Source of the DNA: Petunia secreta
Lineage: Eukaryota > Streptophyta > Magnoliopsida > Solanales > Solanaceae
Assembly: GCA_029990175.1 (NCBI GenBank)
Contig: JARKIP010000022.1
Location: forward strand, 21,612,001-21,676,000
Length of the DNA: 64,000 bases
Reading direction: 5' to 3'
The number at the start of each line of letters is the position of its first letter. Positions within the stretch are counted from its first letter, which is position 1. Position numbers and translations under genes: made by a program. This document shows positions 40,915 to 53,110 of this stretch, piece by piece. Under the pieces are notes generated by a model. That model did no database searches, was not told the origin of the DNA, and saw nothing but the letters and a program-made list of their open reading frames with translations.

Positions 40915-42740
40915 GTGGGAGCAGATGTGACACTAGCAGTACTAGATCTTTTTAAGTCAGGGAAGCTACTAAAGCAGCTCAACACCACTATCATAGCATT
41001 GATTCGTAAAGTGAGTGCTCCAGAAAATGTAACTCAATTTAGGCCCATATCATGCTGCAATGTTCTTTATAAGTGCATCTCAAAAATGATATGTGCAAGG
41101 TTGAATAAGGCTGTAACAGATCTGGTTGCTCAAAATCAAACAGCATTTGTACAAAACAGGTCAATGGTCCACAATGTTCTAATCTGCCATGACATTTTGA
41201 GGCACTATAATAGGGCCAATGCTTCACCAAGATGCATGATGAAAATAGACCTTAAGAAGGCATATGACATGGTGAGTTGGGACTTCCTGGAACAGGTGTT
41301 GAGGGGATATGAATTCCCTGACAAATTTATTAAGCTAGTCATGCTGTGTGTCTCTTCACCTATGTTCTCTGTAAGGGTGAATGGGGAAAGTTGTGGCTTC
41401 TTCCCCAGGAAGAAGAGGGCTAAGACAAGGGGACCCAATGTCCCCCTTGCTGTTTGTCTTGGCCATGGAGTATTTCTCAAGAGTTATGACAGTTGTGGGG
41501 GAGCTCCCTGACTTTAGATTCCATCCTATGTGTAAAAGTACAAAGTTAAACCATCTGATCTTTGCAGATGACTTAATGATCTTTTGCAAAGGTGATATGA
41601 AGTTAGTGAATAGAGTGATGGAAGCACTTCAACATTTCACAGAGGTGTCTGGACTAATTGCCAACCTGGATAAGTCCAGCATCTTTATTGCTGGAGTGTC
41701 AGAAAATGTCAAACAATTACTGTTAAGGAGAACTGGATTCCAAAGTGGTAAGTTTCCTATCAGGTACCTAGGACTGCCCCTATCAGCTAGGAAATGGAAT
41801 AAAGCTGATTGCTACCAACTTGTTGATAAAATAATAACTAGAATCCGGATGGCATATGCAAAGAATCTCTTTTATGCAGGGAGACTATAGGTTATAAACT
41901 CAGTCTTATTCTTTGTCTATAATTTCTGGGGGGGCTGTGTTTATCCTACCAAAGAGTATAGTAACTGAGACAGATAGAAGGTGTAGAGCTTACTTGTGGG
42001 GGTTTACACAGGAGAAAAGGAAAGTGATCCTGGTAGCATGGGATGTTGTATGTGTACCAAAGAAGTGGGGGTGGGGGGGGGGGGTTGAACATCAGAAGTT
42101 GTCAACTGTGGAATATAGCAGCAGTAGGCAAGTTACTGTGGCAACTTACCAACAAGAAGGATGTGTTATGGGTCAAATGGATCCATAGAGTCTATATGAA
42201 AAGAGATGAGAGCATCTGGACACACTCTCCAGCACATAATAGTAGCTAGTACTGGAGGCAGATACACAAATTGAAAGCTGGAATGCAACATTGATATGCT
42301 AATGATAGGTACATGCTTACCAGTAATGGGGTATACTCTATGACAAGCAGCTATAACAAACTACTTGGGCCTAGAGATTCTCTAACAGTGGCAAGTATGA
42401 TCTGGAACCCTATAGCCATTCCAAAGCACAGATTTATCATGTGGCTTGCTGTGAAGAGAAGGTTGCTGACCAAAGGGAGAATGGAGGAAATTAACCTACA
42501 CTGTGAGGATCTAACATGTTGCCTGTGTGAAGACCAAGCTGGGAAACTAAAGAGCACTTATTCCAGCACTGCTCATGGTTTAAGCAGCTCATGGAGGAAC
42601 TGCAGCAGTGGAGTGAGATATACATCAGGAGGCAGTCACTCACAGACACTCTAATATGGATCCAGACTAGAAGATAGAAGAAGCTCAAGAAGAATATTGC
42701 AGCTGCAATCCTTAGTGCGGCTGTATATTGCACATGGAGA
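40915..42740 (+). pseudogene. LINE-2 ORF2: reverse transcriptase and zinc-binding domain
   Basis: RT motifs are FRPISCCNVLYK near 41038, MKIDLKKAYDMVSWDFL near 41238-41288, RQGDPMSPLLFVLAMEYF near 41425-41480 and the catalytic FADDLM near 41560-41578. A frameshift lies near 41405-41415, inside GFFPGRRGLRQGD. A run of ten G near 42070-42083 probably marks another. The zinc-binding domain (WNPIAIPKHRFIMWLAV, then CCLCEDQ) is at 42313-42600. The remainder to 43150 is decayed coding and 3' untranslated sequence. Confidence 0.9.
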
Positions 42741-43165
42741 AACAGGAACTATATAGTATTTAGTAAACCACCAATTCCCAAAGGAAAAATCAAGCATTTG
42801 ATAAAAAGAGAGGTCCAAATTCGAATGGAAAGTTACAGGGACTCAAGAAAAGCACAGGGATGTTCAGCACTTATAGCTAGGATTTGTCAAGCACAGGAAG
42901 AGTGAGGCAGTAGTAATACTGGATGTCAAAAGATGATCTACTTGTATTCTGTATTGAGGAAGTTAAATTCAGCTTAGAGTTAGTAGTGTCCCTAGATGTT
43001 AGCCTATAATTTAGTTCCAGCTGTGTACTTAGTTGTCTGTTTGTTGCTTGAGTCCTGACATTCTGGTACAAAAAGACCTGAATGAAAGGGTACTCATTAG
43101 GTTGTATTTTGATCTTGATGTTAATGGTATCTTACATTTTACCAAAAAAAAACTTGCAAGATAAT

Positions 43166-43874
43166 TAGATTATAAGTAGAAATTATTGGGTCATTACATA
43201 TTTTTATGTTGTTTGGACATTATGTGTAATTTATGTATCATGATATCTTATGTACGTTGGTGTTATTAATAGTTATGTTATAATTTATTTTAAATCTTTT
43301 CTTTTAAAATTTGTGATTTTAATATATTTTTGTCATATATATCTATAAACTATTTTAAAAATTTTAGAAATTTATAATACTGAAGATCTGTGGAGCTTAT
43401 GCTACATGCCTTGAAGCTTACACATCGCCTCGTCGTTGGTAAAATACATCGTCTCAGGCCTCCATCTTTGAAGATACTGAATTCAACTAAAAATGGATCT
43501 TGCATATCATGGATCTTGCATATCAATCGAGCTGGCCGTTGGCAAGTGATCATTGTTTTCATGAACATTTGATCTCAGTAAAATGCATTGTACTCCAAAT
43601 TAGTTGAGTACAACTTCACTTTGGACTTATGCCTTCAGACTTCGGAAATTTATTTCTTTGGCTCTTTGTGGTAGTACTGAAGGGTTCTACTGATTGATAT
43701 GTATGTTCTTTCCCGTTTCCTTTGCTTGACCGTGATTCTCTGACAATACGTAAACCAAGACCCTCTTCATTTCTTAAAAGATTAATTATCTATGTAGGAA
43801 ATTAATTAGTGTCCATCCATTATGGGTGCTCTGAAAGTCCATTAGTGTAAGTCTAGTAATTTTACTAACTCTTA
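43166..43874. other. Non-coding stretch
   Basis: AT-rich DNA following the LINE-2 duplication. A short direct repeat (ATGGATCTTGCATATC, twice) is at about 43492-43525. The small open frames give no recognisable protein. I see no promoter or RNA gene. Confidence 0.5.
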
Positions 43875-44101
43875 CTCCCTCCGTTTCAAAAAGGATGAAC
43901 CTATTTCCTTTTTAGTCTGTTTAAAAAAAAATGACCTCTTTCTAAATTTGAAAAGAAATATTCACTTTTACTCATCCCTAGATGATTTGTAGCCACACAA
44001 ATATCTATAACTTATTTTAGACCACAAGTTTCAAAAATTTTCTCTTTTTATTAAACTCCGTGCAAAGTCAAATGAGTTCATCTAAAGTGGAGCAGCGGAA
44101 G
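43875..44101. mobile_element. Stowaway-type MITE 1
   Basis: Begins CTCCCTCCGTTTCA and ends with an imperfect inverted copy, flanked by TA on both sides (43873-43874 and 44102-44103). Both ends carry a GGATGAAC/GTTCATC arm. Non-coding and diverged. Confidence 0.75.
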
Positions 44102-44451
44102 TATAACTCTAATAGGCTACTATAAAATGAGACCTACTCTGCCCATAGAAAACGCACAGAAAACTTATAGAACCTATTATATAATTTCTATACTCCTTCC
44201 TTCACAGATAAAGTTGGGTTTAAACAGTGGTATCATAGGTTGCTCCAATATACTCTGACAACCACCGTTGATCAATAACTTCAACTGTGGTTCGTTCAAA
44301 CTCTCACGCTTCCGTTTTGGCTACCACTTCAGGAACAAATATATAAGTTTTTGATTTACGTTTTAAAGCATATTTATTATAATATATCCGGTCTATAATT
44401 TTTTTATTGGTATCACAACCATACACTGATTTTCTGGTCCCAAAAATATTA

Positions 44452-44701
44452 TTCCCTCCGTCTCAAATTAGTTGTCGCTTTTAGCTTCTTCACGTCCATT
44501 AAGAAAATCATTAAATGGAGTGTGTATTTTACTATATTACCCCTATTTAATGTTTCACTATTAAATTTTATTGAGAATTTATTTAATTATTAGGGTATAA
44601 TTGAAAAAGACTAATAATTTTTATCTTGAAATCCTAAAGTGTCAACTAATTTAGGAAACACCATTTTTCTTAAAACGACAACTAATTTGGGATGGAGGGA
44701 G
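44452..44701. mobile_element. Stowaway-type MITE 2
   Basis: TTCCCTCCGTCTCAAATTAG at the left and its near-perfect inverted copy (CTAATTTGGGATGGAGGGAG) at the right, flanked by TA. The inverted arms extend for about 30 bp. The interior is AT-rich and non-coding. Confidence 0.88.
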
Positions 44702-44703
44702 TA

Positions 44704-45034
44704 GTACACAAGTGATCTTTATCTTTGGTGTGAATTTAAAACTACAAGTACTTTTATATTTATTGATCTTTGTTATGCAATTGGGAATAGTACATCGATT
44801 TATTACATGATTTTTATTATGTTATTAAAGCAATGTTTATTTATATTTTAGATAATCATTAAATCAGTTTCTAAATAATCTGATGAAAAAATAATTTGTA
44901 CCGACCATGGCAGTTGTCCGGGATAGGATCGTCGGCGGTCCTAAATCTTCGAGGATACTATATAGTGAACCATTATAATTAAAAAAAAAAAAATGGTTGT
45001 ATGGTTTCAACAAAGTGCCAGCCACAATTATATA
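44704..45034. other. Non-coding stretch between MITEs
   Basis: AT-rich. A GC-richer island near 44900-44945 is followed by a poly-A run at 44980-44992. Nothing recognisable. Confidence 0.4.
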
Positions 45035-45270
45035 CTCCCTCTGTCCCAATTTAAGTGTCTATCTTTCCTTTTTAATTCGTCATAAAATGAGTGCATCTTT
45101 CCAAATTTGGCAATACTTAAAATTTAAAATTTGTTTTGGACCACAAGATTTAAAAGCACTGCCCAATATAACACACACCTTTTGTTTTAAATCACATTAT
45201 TAAAAGTCTTTCTTATGTTCTTAAACTTAGCATCCAGTCAAATTCAGATACTTAAAATGGGTCGGAGGAG
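45035..45270. mobile_element. Stowaway-type MITE 3
   Basis: CTCCCTCTGTCCCAATTTAA at the left pairs with TTAAAATGGGTCGGAGGAG at the right, flanked by TA at 45033-45034 and 45271-45272. Confidence 0.85.
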
Positions 45271-45272
45271 TA

Positions 45273-47527
45273 GTTCATTAATCTAATTCCAAAACTTCCG
45301 AAATCGATTTGGAAAAGTTCTAGAACTGTGTGTTAAATAAAAAATGAATTAAAATTAGATTTCTAACATCCACCAGTGTGTCACCTTGAACCACTTGCGG
45401 TCGTCATCGATAACTCTTGCAAAGAGCGAAGGTAATATGCCAAAAACAACATAAATTTTTTTTTAAACTCTATGCTCCAATATTGGCTGTAGGAAAAAAC
45501 ATATGAAAAAGAGACTAGGTTTTTATCTTTCTTTTTTCAAAACACCAAAAGAGGTTGGAATCTGGTGTTGCTATTGGCAAGGTGATAGCTACCTCAAAAT
45601 AGCAGAAGCTTCTTCTAAAATTGTGAAAAATATAAATAAGAAAAACATAAGAGTATGGTAGGTGGCTAGAATAGGCTTGAAAACAGGAAGATGATGAGAA
45701 ACTAGGTTTCCCTCTTCCAGATTAAATTTTAAATAACCTGTAATAATTTAAAAAAAAAAAATAACCAGGGACTTTAGCAGCCGTGGGGGCTTTTATTTCA
45801 ATAAATGAAAAGTTACTGCACATATAACTTTAGGAAACTTTTTTACTAAGCATAAAAATACTTCTCATACTTTACAAAAAATCGCGACATTTTTATATTT
45901 AAAAAACCTAGCAAAAATGTAAAAAGGTACACCAAAAGATATAAAAAGATAGTACTATAATACCTCCTTCTCTCTTCCATCCCTCCTCTAGTCCTCCCCC
46001 TCGGTCTCTCCCTCCCCCCTCCCCCCTCAGTCTCTCTCTCTCTCTCTCTCTCTCTCATAATTAGACTTCTCTGCACAATTTTCTTCTGATCTCGACAAAG
46101 CTACTCATAATCATATATGTTACGCCTGTAACAAATATGAAAATAATGGTCAGTGGGACTAAATTTTTAATTGCCCCTATCGAAAATATGATTGACTACC
46201 GATTCCATCTCTTTTTCCAGCATGCTTCTTCCACAGCTGACATCCATTGTTCTCCTTCCCCTGCCCCAAAAGCTTCTTATGCCCTTCCTCTCCTTACACC
46301 TAACTAACAACTTTTTTACTATCTCTTTCTTCGTTGCTTATTACCCTCTCCATCATTAATGTGATGAGATCCATAATTGCACACCCCTCCACGTCATTAC
46401 TCTTTCAGAACTCGCCCTCATTTTTCGACAGGATTGCCTGTACATCGAGCATTGAATCTCTGGCATTAGGTCCTGGTGGTTCCTCCGACTGGATCCTGGT
46501 GTCTCACGAATCTTTTCTAGTGGCCGTAGCTTCTCCTTTTTTTCTTTTCTTTCAAGTTTTGGCATTTGACTCTGTATATCGAATCTGCGTGTGAAATCTG
46601 AAATTTATAAATTTTAATTTTTTCGAATTGTATGCCAATTGTATGTTAACTTTATCTCATTTGTTTCTGAATTATATGTGAGTTTATCAGTTGTATTGCT
46701 TTTGTATCTCTGTATTACATGTGTATATTTGTATGTATAATTATTCTTCTTTATTTTTTCGCTTTTATAGTGATTATGATGGTGGTTATGGTTCTTGGTA
46801 GTTATTTGAAGATGGGAGCATTGTATGTCCACAATTTTTCCATTGTATGTATGAATACGTTGGACATACACTATACATATGATGGATATACCATAGACAT
46901 ATAAGTGATACATCACACCCCTTAGGGTGCGGCCCTTCCCCAAATCCTACGTGAATGTTGAATTTTTGTGCATCGGGCTGCTTTTTGTTTTTAGTTATTA
47001 TATATAAGTGATATACAATGACGTACATCAATTTTGCAACCGTATGCCATTTTATATCACTTGTGCTTCTAATGTATACATTGACATATAATAAAGAAAT
47101 ACTTGGAATACAAGTATATATAATAACATGCATCTATTTTATAGATGTATTTATATTGTATCTTCAATAAAGTTCTAAAATTATTGTTTAATTTTATTTT
47201 TTTTAAAGAAAAGGACTTTGCCAGCGATCGGCTATAGCACCAGTTCTGGCTATCAAGTACGACGGCAGTTGTAGAAGGCCGAATGGCTGCAGGCGGCAGT
47301 AAAAAAGTGGGAGGGAACGGGGGGTTATGAGGACGAAGTAAGGGAATCTAGGGATATTCAAACTTTTTATGTATTTTCTTATGTTTAAACAAAATGTATT
47401 GCTATGTTTTAGAAATAGTATAATGTTGTTAGTTTTGTATAAACTAGTCTTTACATCTGTATAATTATGTAAAGCCCCTTTAGAAAATAAACACATTTTT
47501 TAGTGTCAAATTTGGGGCTCATTTGTA
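45273..47527. other. Non-coding stretch, AT-rich
   Basis: No supported gene. It holds a pyrimidine-rich tract (45960-46057) that includes the TC microsatellite, and stretches rich in TATGTA/ATACAT (46680-47160). Small open frames have simple composition and no family signature. The boundary with the repeat unit at 47528 is approximate. Confidence 0.5.
46031..46056 (+). repeat. TC dinucleotide microsatellite
   Basis: Thirteen uninterrupted TC repeats at the end of a longer C/T-rich tract. Confidence 0.95.
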
Positions 47528-49356
47528 GAAATATGACACTATAAAAAATTGTTTGCCTTTTTATCCGCGCTAACAGTGGTTTTGCAAAAATGCCCCTATT
47601 AAGTTTAATGAAAAAAATTTGTACGGAAACGCCTTTATCAAAATTTCAGGTCGGGGCCAAGACTTGCCCTTTTCCCTTTCTGCGTTTCAACACTTATCCT
47701 TCAAGTGTTGGCAAAAAGAACCAATTGCCGCACTTGATCGTAAGTCTTGGGAATTGCCAAGACTTACCTTTGACCCCTTTCTATTTGCCAACACTTGTCC
47801 TTCAACTGTTGGCAAAAGGCAACACTTGCCGTACTTGGTTGCCAAGACTGGTCCCTTACAGTCTTTTCCTACATTCTCACCATATAACGTGAAGTATTGG
47901 CAAAATAGAACTTGCCCGTGAAGTCTTGTCCTCGTGCCAATACTTACAAATTTTTGGCTCGAAATCTTGGCTCCGTGTCAAATAAGGGTATTTTGCTAAA
48001 ACATTGCTTAATGCGGGCAAATGCAAAACTACTTCTTATGGAGGCACACAGTGAATTTTTTTGCAAATTTGGTTCTTAAATAAAAAATGGTAGAATTTCT
48101 TTTGGGTTGATTTGCAGAAATATAATACGGGAACAAATAGTTTGCCTTTTTTCCCGCGCTAACAGATGTTTTGCAAAAATGCTCCCGTTAAGGTTTAATA
48201 AAAAAATCCGGACGGAAATACCCCAGCCAAGTTTTTGGTCGGGGGCAAGGCTTGCCTTTATATCTCTCCGCTTTTCAATACTTATCCCTTCAAGTGTTGG
48301 CAAAAGGAAATACTTGCCGCACTTGGTTGTAAGTCTTTGCATTGCCTTTGACCCCTCTCTATTTGCCAACACTTACGCTTAAAATATTGGCAAAAGGAAA
48401 CACTTACCGCACTTGGTCGTAAGTCTTGGCAATTGCCAAAACTTGCTCCTTCCAATGTTTTCTACATTCTCGCCATATAACTTGAAGTATTGACAAAACA
48501 GTACTTGCCTTTGAAGTTTCGGCAATTGCCACAACTTACAAGGATTTTGCCTTGAAGTCTTCACTCCGAGCGAAAAAGGGTATTTTGCTAAAATATTTTT
48601 TATCACAGGCATTTTTGTAAAACCACTCCTTATGAAGGGCACGTCGTGAAATTCTTTTCTTTCTTTTGTGGTTGATGTTTTTTCTAAATACTAGGTTTAG
48701 CCCATTGGAAAGTCTAGAATATTTTTAGGGTTTTTTATTGGGCTAGAGCAACGAGCCTCGCTGAAACTCAAAATAGCCACATTTCTGTTAAATATACCCG
48801 CTGAATAATGAGGCATCTTTTTTGCTTTTTTTTAGTCGGGTAAAAATTTCTAAAAAAATGCAATGTTTCTGCTAAATATACCAAGTTGATTAATGAAATC
48901 TTTTTTTTCTTTTTCTAGCCGGTCAGTTTTAAGCTTTTCATATATAAAATCAAACTCGTCTTCATTTATGTGGAAAATCTAACCTGAGTCTCTGGATGGA
49001 GAGCTAAATTTATAATAAGCTATATCCAAACTCCTCTTCCTCTATGAAAAATCCAATCAAGCCATATCAGTTACTCCAACAGCATTACACAAACTATATC
49101 CTCCACTTTATTTTTTTTGTATCACCCTCATCCTATTAACCACTTAAGCCAAATTTATGAATCGACTCTATTCGGTTCAGATCGACATCCAAACAATCTG
49201 ATTCTTCCCTATATAACGGTTGAGATGCAAAAAATTAAGCTACATCCCATAGTTGACCATTTGAGATTTCTTTCAACTCTAAATATTCTTCTTTTAACAC
49301 CGTGACATTTGAAATTGTACTGGTCAATTTTGAAGTGAGAGATGACGGTGTACTAG
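47528..49356 (+). repeat. Tandem unit 1 of a 1.8-kb palindrome-rich repeat
   Basis: The unit has three parts: A (47528-48060), B (48105-48660) and C (48690-49356). A and B are diverged versions of one another: both begin with CCGCGCTAACAG followed by TTTTGCAAAAAT and end with GGGTATTTTGCTAAAA and an inverted echo of the start. Each interior is rich in TTGGCAA/TTGCCAA words. C is AT-rich. The whole unit repeats at 49357-53110. I see no coding function; A and B look like foldback or MITE-type elements. Confidence 0.8.
47740..47767 (+). other. Perfect 11-bp hairpin in part A
   Basis: GTAAGTCTTGG and CCAAGACTTAC pair perfectly around GAATTG. The same site in the second unit (near 49566-49594) is slightly altered (TTGGCAATTGTCAAG). 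Confidence 0.7.
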
Positions 49357-50524
49357 GAAATATGACACTATAAATAATTGTTTTCCTTTTTATTCGCGCT
49401 AACAGTGGTTTTGCAAAAACGCCCCTATTAAATTTAATGAAAAAAATTTGTACGGAAACGCCCTTATCAAAATTTCGGGTCGGGGCCAAGACTTGCCCTT
49501 TGCCCTCTATGCGTTTCAACGCTTATCCTTAAAGTGGCAAAAAGAACCACTTGCTGCACTTGATCGTAAGTCTTGGCAATTGTCAAGACTTGCCTTTGAC
49601 CCCTTTCTATTTGCCAACACTTGCCCTTCAACTGTTGGCAAAAGGCAACACTTGCCAACACTTGGTTGCCAAGACTGGTCCCTTACAGTCTTTTCCTACA
49701 TTCTTGCTATATAACCTGAAGTATTGGCAAAATAGCGCTTGCCCTTGAAGTCTTGTCCTCGTGTCAATACTTACAAATTTTTTTCTCGAAGTCTTGGCTC
49801 CGTGTCAAATAAGGGTATTTTGCTAAAATATTGCTTAATGTGGGCAAATGCAAAACCACTTCTTATGGAGGTACACGGTGAATTTTTTTGCAAATTTGGT
49901 TCTTAAATAAAAAATGGTAGAATTTCTTTTGGGTTGATTTGCAGAAATATAATACGAGAACAAATAGTTTGCTACTTTCCCGCGCTAACAGATGTTTTGC
50001 AAAAATTCTCCCGTTAAGGTTTAATAAAAAAATCCGGACGGAAATACCCCAGCCAAGTTTTTGGTCGGGGGCAAGGCTTGCCTTTATATCTCTCCGCTTT
50101 TCAATACTTATCCCTTCAAGTGTTGGCAAAAGGAAATACTTGCCGCACTTGGTTGTAAGTCTTTGCAAATGCCAAGACTTTCCTTTGACCCCTCTCTATT
50201 TGCCAACACTTACGCTTAAAATATTGGCAAAAGGCAACACTTGCCGCACTTGGTCATAAGTCTTTGGCAATTGCCAAAACTTGCTTCTTCCAGTCTTTTT
50301 CTACATTCTCGCCATATAACTTAAAGTATTGACAAAATAGTACTTGCCTTTGAAGTTTTGGCAATTGCCAAAACTTACAAGATTTTTGCCTTGAAGTCTT
50401 GACTCCGAGCGAAAAAGGGTATTTTGCTAAAATATTTTTTATCACGGGCATTTTTATAAAACCACTCCTTATGAAGGGCACGCCGTGAAATTCTTTGCTT
50501 TCTTTTGTGGTTGATGTTTTTTCT

Positions 50525-52431
50525 ATAGGGTTTTTTATACAAATATACAAATTTTCGCACTTAATTACAAAAAAATAGCAATATTTTACAAATTACAGTA
50601 CGTAGCAATATTTTCCTAACACATTTTTACAACATTTCATTTTTAATAATTACACTTACCCCACTTTCCTACAAACCCTAAAATATTTTCTCCACTCCCC
50701 CAACCAAACCCAGCCGTCATCCCCCATTTCCTACAGACCCTATACCAAACATACAACAGAGAGAACACTATCGGCGGAGGTGAACTCCCATCGCCAGTCG
50801 CTCAAAGCTCCCATCGCCGGTGACCCTTTTTGTTTCTCTTCCTCTGCCTTCGATTGGTCTGTTATTGAAGCAAAAGAAAAGTGCAAAAGGGAAGGCGAAG
50901 CAATAGTGATTGAAGGCGAAGAAACAATGATGCTACCAGAGCCCTCTCACCGATAAAAGGACTCGGCGTCGCTCCTCCACTCCACCGCTGTTTCATTAGA
51001 GGAATCAAAGTTTTGTTTGATTGTTCGATCTGCTTTGGGACTTAACGGAGTCTCTGTTGATATACATTTCTACTTTACAAATCTCAGTTATATATATGTA
51101 GTACTGGAACAATATTCAATTTTTTACTGCTACTGTGAGACTTGGGGATGAGAATTGGGCATCATTCATCACTGCTACTGTGATTTTCCAGTTGCAACAG
51201 TTGCTTGTATTTCACTTTTCTTTCTTTTTCTTGCTTTCTTTTGGTTTGGATTTTTGTGACATTGTTGTTGAATTTTTGGCCGAGATCTACTTGGATTTAT
51301 TGGAACTTTCTTTCTGTTTCTCTTTTGCTTAAGCTTGTTTATCAAGATATTTCGTTTATTATTTCTGGGTTTGATATCGTATATTTTTGCCACTTGATTA
51401 TGTAGTTCTTCTATTTGTTCTTCTGTCTTCTCACTGAAACATTGAAACAACATGAAACAGTTGGTGAAACAGTCTGAAACGGCGTTGAAACAGTATGACA
51501 CAGTCTGAAACAGCATTGAAACAATCTAAAATAGTTGTTGAAACAGCCTGATAGAAGCACAAGTTTAATTACTTCTTTCAGAAACAATAAAAACAATAGA
51601 ATGATACAGTTTAAACGGAGTTGATGCAGCCTGAAACAGGAGTTGATACAGTTTATAACAATCTGAAACGGGGAGTTGATACAGTTTAAAATAGTCTGAT
51701 ATAGTCTGAAACGATGTTCAAACAGTATGATACGGTCTGAAACGACGTTGAAACAATCTGAAACAACTGTTGAAACAGTCTGAAACGGGGGTTGATACAG
51801 TTTAAAATAGTCTGATACAGTCTGAAACGATGTTCAAACAGTATGATACGGTCTGAAACGGCGTAGAAACAATCTGATACGGTCTAAAACGGCGTTGAAA
51901 CAGTATGATACGGTCTGAAACGGTGCTAAAATAATTTGAAACAGTGCAGAAACAGTTAGATACGGTGCTGCAGAAACATTTGAAACAGTGCAGAAACAGT
52001 TAGATACGGTACTGCAGAAACAGTTGAAACGGTGCAGAAACAGTTAGATACGGTGCTGCAGAAACGGTGCAGAAACAGTTAGATACGGTGCAGAAATAGT
52101 TGATACGGTGCAGAAATAGTGAGATTCAACGAGATACATTGAGGATGGATGAGGAAAAGTGAAATTGGGAAAAATGAGACGAGTAAAAGTGAAATTGGAG
52201 GGAAATGATGGGAGGAAAAGTGAAAAAATGGGAAATGAGAGGAGCAAAAGTGATAGTGGGGGAAAATAGAAGGAAAAATGTAAGGGTTTGGTATGTTATG
52301 GGAAAATATTACTATGTTTTTTCTATGTTTGTAATTATCTTGTGTTTTCCTCTATATAGGGTAATTTTACTAAAATGTTGCTATGTTTGGTAATTAAGCT
52401 CTAAAACTTGTACTTTTATATAAACAATCCA
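50525..52431. mobile_element. 1.9-kb DNA element with long terminal inverted repeats
   Basis: The empty site in unit 1 (TTTTTTCTAAATACTAGG near 48680) defines the ends. TTTCT is present on both sides (50520-50524 and 52432-52436). The first ~75 bp and the inverted last ~75 bp match imperfectly: both contain CTTAATTAC, ATAGCAA and ATTTTA in the same order. No transposase is visible. The long inverted repeats suggest a Mutator-like non-autonomous element, but the target duplication looks short or eroded, so the superfamily is uncertain. Confidence 0.72.
51425..52125 (+). repeat. Minisatellite-like array inside the 1.9-kb element
   Basis: About 700 bp of degenerate repeats built from TGAAACAGT, TGATACGGTC and GTTGAAACAGT words, changing near 51935 to a longer unit containing GCAGAAACAGTTAGATACGG. 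The unit length drifts, so it is not a simple satellite. Confidence 0.85.
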
Positions 52432-53110
52432 TTTCTAAATACTAGGTTGAAAGCCCATTGGAAAGTCCAGAATATTTTTAGGAATTTTTATTGGGTTAGA
52501 GCAACGAGCCTCATTGAAACTCAAAATAGCCACATTTTTATTAAATATACCCACTGAATAATGAGGCATCTTTTTTGCTATTTCTAGCCGGGTAAAAATT
52601 TCTAAAATAATGCAATGTTTCTGCTAAATATACCAAGTTGATTAATGAAATCTTTTTTTTCTTTTTCTAGCCGGTCGGTTCTAAGCTTTTCATATATAAT
52701 ATCAAACTCGTCTTCGTCTATGTGGAAAATCTAACCTGAGTCTCTGGATGGAGAGCTAAATTTATAAAGAAGCTATATCCAAACTCCTCTTCCTCTATGA
52801 TAAATCCAATCAAGACATATCAGTTACTCCAACAGCATTACATAAACTATATCCTCCACTTTATTTTTTTTTGTATCGCCCTCATCCTATTAACCACTTA
52901 AGCCAAATTTATGAATCGACTCTATTCGATTCAGATCGACATCCAAACAATCTGATTCTTCCCTATATAACGGTTGAGATGCAAAAAATTAAGCTACATC
53001 CCATAGTTGACCATTTGAGATTTCTTTCAACTTTAAAAATTCCTCTTTTAACACCGTGACATTTGAAATTGTACTAGTCAATTTTGAAGTGAGAGATGAC
53101 GGTGTACTAG

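Larger units (their letters stand above)
38056..43150 (+). mobile_element. LINE-2: nearly full-length L1-type element
   Basis: 5.1 kb flanked by the perfect 15-bp duplication AACTTGCAAGATAAT at 38041-38055 and 43151-43165 and ending in TTTACCAAAAAAA. It carries ORF1 and ORF2 in order. Unlike LINE-1, I see no RNase H domain after the zinc-binding domain, so the two LINEs belong to different branches. Several stops and one clear frameshift make it inactive. Confidence 0.93.
49357..53110 (+). repeat. Tandem unit 2 of the 1.8-kb repeat, interrupted
   Basis: It begins GAAATATGACACTATA exactly after GGTGTACTAG, the sequence that also ends unit 2 at 53110, so the two units abut directly. Parts A and B run to 50524. 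A 1.9-kb insertion follows, and part C resumes at 52437. Parts C of the two units are very similar, with differences of a few bases per 100. Confidence 0.85.

Noticed and set aside
43390..43572. Possible small host gene or exon
   Set aside because: 60-codon frame without recognisable domain, splice context or neighbours; includes a short direct repeat.
45846..46076. Open frame with Arg/Glu repeats
   Set aside because: Translation of the TC/GA microsatellite.
47590..50560. Cluster of ~100-codon frames in the tandem repeat
   Set aside because: They occur in overlapping frames on both strands of the palindromic repeat, are not conserved in frame between copies, and match no family.
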